A DNA stretch of 5,188 nucleotides from assembly GCA_018818905.1 (NCBI GenBank), contig JAHIRA010000101.1, positions 1 to 5,188 on the forward strand, written 5' to 3'. Below the pieces are notes generated by a model. The model did no database searches, had not been told where the DNA came from, and was given only the letters and a program-made list of their open reading frames with translations. Positions within the stretch are counted from its first letter, which is position 1; the number at the start of each line of letters is the position of its first letter. Origin of the DNA: Patescibacteria group bacterium. GTDB lineage: Bacteria > Patescibacteriota > JABMPQ01 > JAHIRA01. The position numbers and the translations under genes are program-made. This document shows positions 3,502 to 5,188 of this stretch, one piece after another.

Positions 3502-5188
3502 CTATTTTGTGTTTTTGTCTTTTTCTTCGGGAGAGTAGCCTTTGATCTCACCGTATTTTTTGGAAGCTTTTTTGAGAATTTCTACGTAGAAAGTTGCCCC
3601 TTTCCCTTCACCTGGACTTTCGACCCAAACTTTGCCGCCATGCCCTTCAACAATTCTTTTGACAATATAAAGGCCTAGACCGGAACCATTGGCGTTGTTT
3701 CTGTATCCGCCCTCAGCTCGAACAAATTTATCAAAAAGTCTAGGTGCTTCTTTTTTGGAAACACCGATGCCATTGTCTTTAATTTTGATAATCTCTCGAT
3801 CGTCTTTGACCTCCAAAGAAATTTCTATTTTCCCTTCGGGGGTATATTTAATAGCATTATCAACAAGATTGGAAATGACATGCCTAATTCTTTCGGAATC
3901 ACAGGTGACATTTGATTTTTCTGATGGTTTATCATAGATGACTTTGAGTTTTTTCTTGACCGCAATCTGATTGCTAAACTCCTGCATCACACTTTTTATA
4001 ATAGCCGAAAGGTCACACTCTTCTTTGTCTAGTCTAAGTTTGCCGGCTTCAATTTTGGAGACGTCCAAGAAAAGATCTATCAGTTTAACCAAGCGCTCAA
4101 TATTGGCCAAGTTGAAGCGCATGATTTCTTTTTGCTCCTGGGTCATTTCACCAAAATCACCTTCAAGGAGCATAGAGAGATAGCCTTTGACACCGGCAAT
4201 TGGGGTTCTGAGTTGGTGAGAAGTGATGGAGACAAAATTGGTTTTAGCTTCGTCAAGAAGCTTGAGGCGCTCGTTGGCCTCTTTGACTTCAGCTAGTCTG
4301 TTTTTGACTTGTTTGTAAAGTTGGGTGTTTTCAAAAGTAAGGCTGAGATTGTTGGCAAAGGTGCGCATAATTTCTTCATCTCTTGTAGTAATCTTCGAGA
4401 CCTCCTGTTCGTTTCCTAGAACAAGAACACCTTCTAGCTTTTCTCGGAGCATAATAGGAACAATCAGGCCGGATTTGACGCCAATGGTTTTTTGAATGCG
4501 ATCAACAAGAGACCTCTTCATTCTCTTGCTGGCCAGGAAGTCAGAAACCTTCTCGAACTTCACAAAATTCTGGTCTTCAACCGCTTTGGCAAGTAGGTCG
4601 CTATCATCCTCAGTAATATCTTTGTGTATAGTGTCATAGTCATTCCCCATAATTTTTTTCAGAGCTTCTATGACCGTCCCACCAGTAACAGAAACAAGAT
4701 GAACTTCTTTTTTCTTGGAACTATATTTGAGAAATCCCCCACCTTTATACCCCAAATAACCAAATTTATCTGGAATGGCATTCATAATTTCTTGGAGAGC
4801 ATTGGCGCTTTTGAGCTTGCTGATAGAAACACTGGAGATGTCTAGGAGTGCTTGGAGGTCTTTGGCTTTGTTGTCTAGTTGTTTGACTTGGGTTTGGGTT
4901 TGAGTGAAGAGGCGGGCGTTGTAGATAGCGATTGCAATCTGGTTAGCGAAAGTAGATAGGACCTCCCTATCAAAATCGGTAAAACTATCTTTTTTCCAAA
5001 TAATTCCCAAAACACCAAGCTTCTCCTTGCGTACAACTAACGGAATCGAAAGAGATAATTTCATTCCAAGAAGTCTCTGTGCTACACGAGCAGGTGTCTT
5101 TTTCATAAGCGGATAAGCAGACTCGTATAGGTCATCGGATTCAAGTATTACGTTTTCCTGAATACACCTAACATAGTGGTTCCTAAGG
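3502..5188 (-). CDS. GAF-domain sensor histidine kinase, N-terminus outside the window
   Basis: This is a two-component sensor kinase: it autophosphorylates a histidine using ATP and passes the phosphate to a response regulator not present here. The frame is open to the right edge, giving at least 561 residues. The Met at 5106 is internal: no Shine-Dalgarno, and the upstream codons continue a GAF domain. Numbered from that Met: end of a first GAF domain to about 66 (SIPLVVRKEKLGVLGI, then DREVLSTFANQIAIAI); a coiled coil at 67-88; a second GAF at about 89-262 with the same closing pattern (IVPIMLREKLEGVLVLG); a coiled coil at 263-288; a HisKA domain with the phospho-acceptor H297 in SHQLRTP; and a HATPase domain with N-box N413/N417, G1 DNGIG (444-448), F-box FDKF (458-461) and G2 GSGLGL (474-479). 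A charged tail ends at 534. All catalytic boxes look intact. No membrane span is visible, so sensing is probably cytoplasmic through the GAF domains unless one lies upstream. The ligand is unknown. Confidence 0.95.
   Translation of the reverse strand, partial: LRNHYVRCIQENVILESDDLYESAYPLMKKTPARVAQRLLGMKLSLSIPLVVRKEKLGVLGIIWKKDSFTDFDREVLSTFANQIAIAIYNARLFTQTQTQVKQLDNKAKDLQALLDISSVSISKLKSANALQEIMNAIPDKFGYLGYKGGGFLKYSSKKKEVHLVSVTGGTVIEALKKIMGNDYDTIHKDITEDDSDLLAKAVEDQNFVKFEKVSDFLASKRMKRSLVDRIQKTIGVKSGLIVPIMLREKLEGVLVLGNEQEVSKITTRDEEIMRTFANNLSLTFENTQLYKQVKNRLAEVKEANERLKLLDEAKTNFVSITSHQLRTPIAGVKGYLSMLLEGDFGEMTQEQKEIMRFNLANIERLVKLIDLFLDVSKIEAGKLRLDKEECDLSAIIKSVMQEFSNQIAVKKKLKVIYDKPSEKSNVTCDSERIRHVISNLVDNAIKYTPEGKIEISLEVKDDREIIKIKDNGIGVSKKEAPRLFDKFVRAEGGYRNNANGSGLGLYIVKRIVEGHGGKVWVESPGEGKGATFYVEILKKASKKYGEIKGYSPEEKDKNTK

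Noticed and set aside
5104..5106. ATG as the start of the histidine kinase
   Set aside because: The same frame is open to the window edge with 27 more protein-like codons, the ATG has no ribosome site, and the first GAF domain would be cut.

Overview
This looks like a moderately AT-rich bacterial chromosome segment. All five coding regions lie on the minus strand. It uses the standard code: TAG, TAA and TGA all act as stops, and TGA ends one of the intact genes. Strong GGAGG-type Shine-Dalgarno sites precede three genes. Promoters are sigma70-like, with a recurring TGC-TAtaAt extended -10. Gaps are short, there are compact hairpin terminators, and most proteins match no family I recognise. 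A multi-GAF histidine kinase beside such orphan genes would fit a Patescibacteria/CPR genome, but that placement is only an inference.

Read along the minus strand from the right edge: (1) 5188-3502 is a sensor histidine kinase whose N-terminus lies outside the window. (2) 3491-3157 is a 345-base non-coding stretch. It opens with a near-consensus promoter (TTGACG-N17-TATAAT) and carries a rod-shaped structured RNA element (copy 2), then a possible conformational switch. (3) 3156-2899 is a small three-helix membrane protein. (4) 2899-2484 is a second long non-coding stretch. It holds a homologous structured RNA element (copy 1), further hairpins, a likely terminator and the promoter of the next operon. 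(5) 2483-895 is a two-gene operon with an ATGA stop/start overlap. Its proteins share a repeated domain of about 130 residues that I do not recognise. A hairpin-plus-U-tract terminator at 841-870 ends the operon. (6) 675-217 is a protein with two winged-helix-like halves, with its own extended -10 promoter and its own terminator at 161-198. (7) 1-160 contains no gene I can support, only a hairpin at 37-70.

The most unusual feature is the pair of RNA elements at 2786-2899 and 3232-3339. They bracket the small membrane-protein gene in the same orientation. They share sequence in an asymmetric internal loop, while several flanking helices keep pairing despite changed bases. The distribution of G-U pairs favours the minus strand as the transcribed strand, which matches the promoter at 3463-3491. 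The 3' strand of copy 2's basal helix can instead pair perfectly over 11 bp with sequence just upstream of the membrane-protein start. This resembles a cis-regulatory switch, but no ligand or known family could be assigned. The second notable feature is the repeat-domain operon: three full units and a partial fourth are spread over two overlapping genes.
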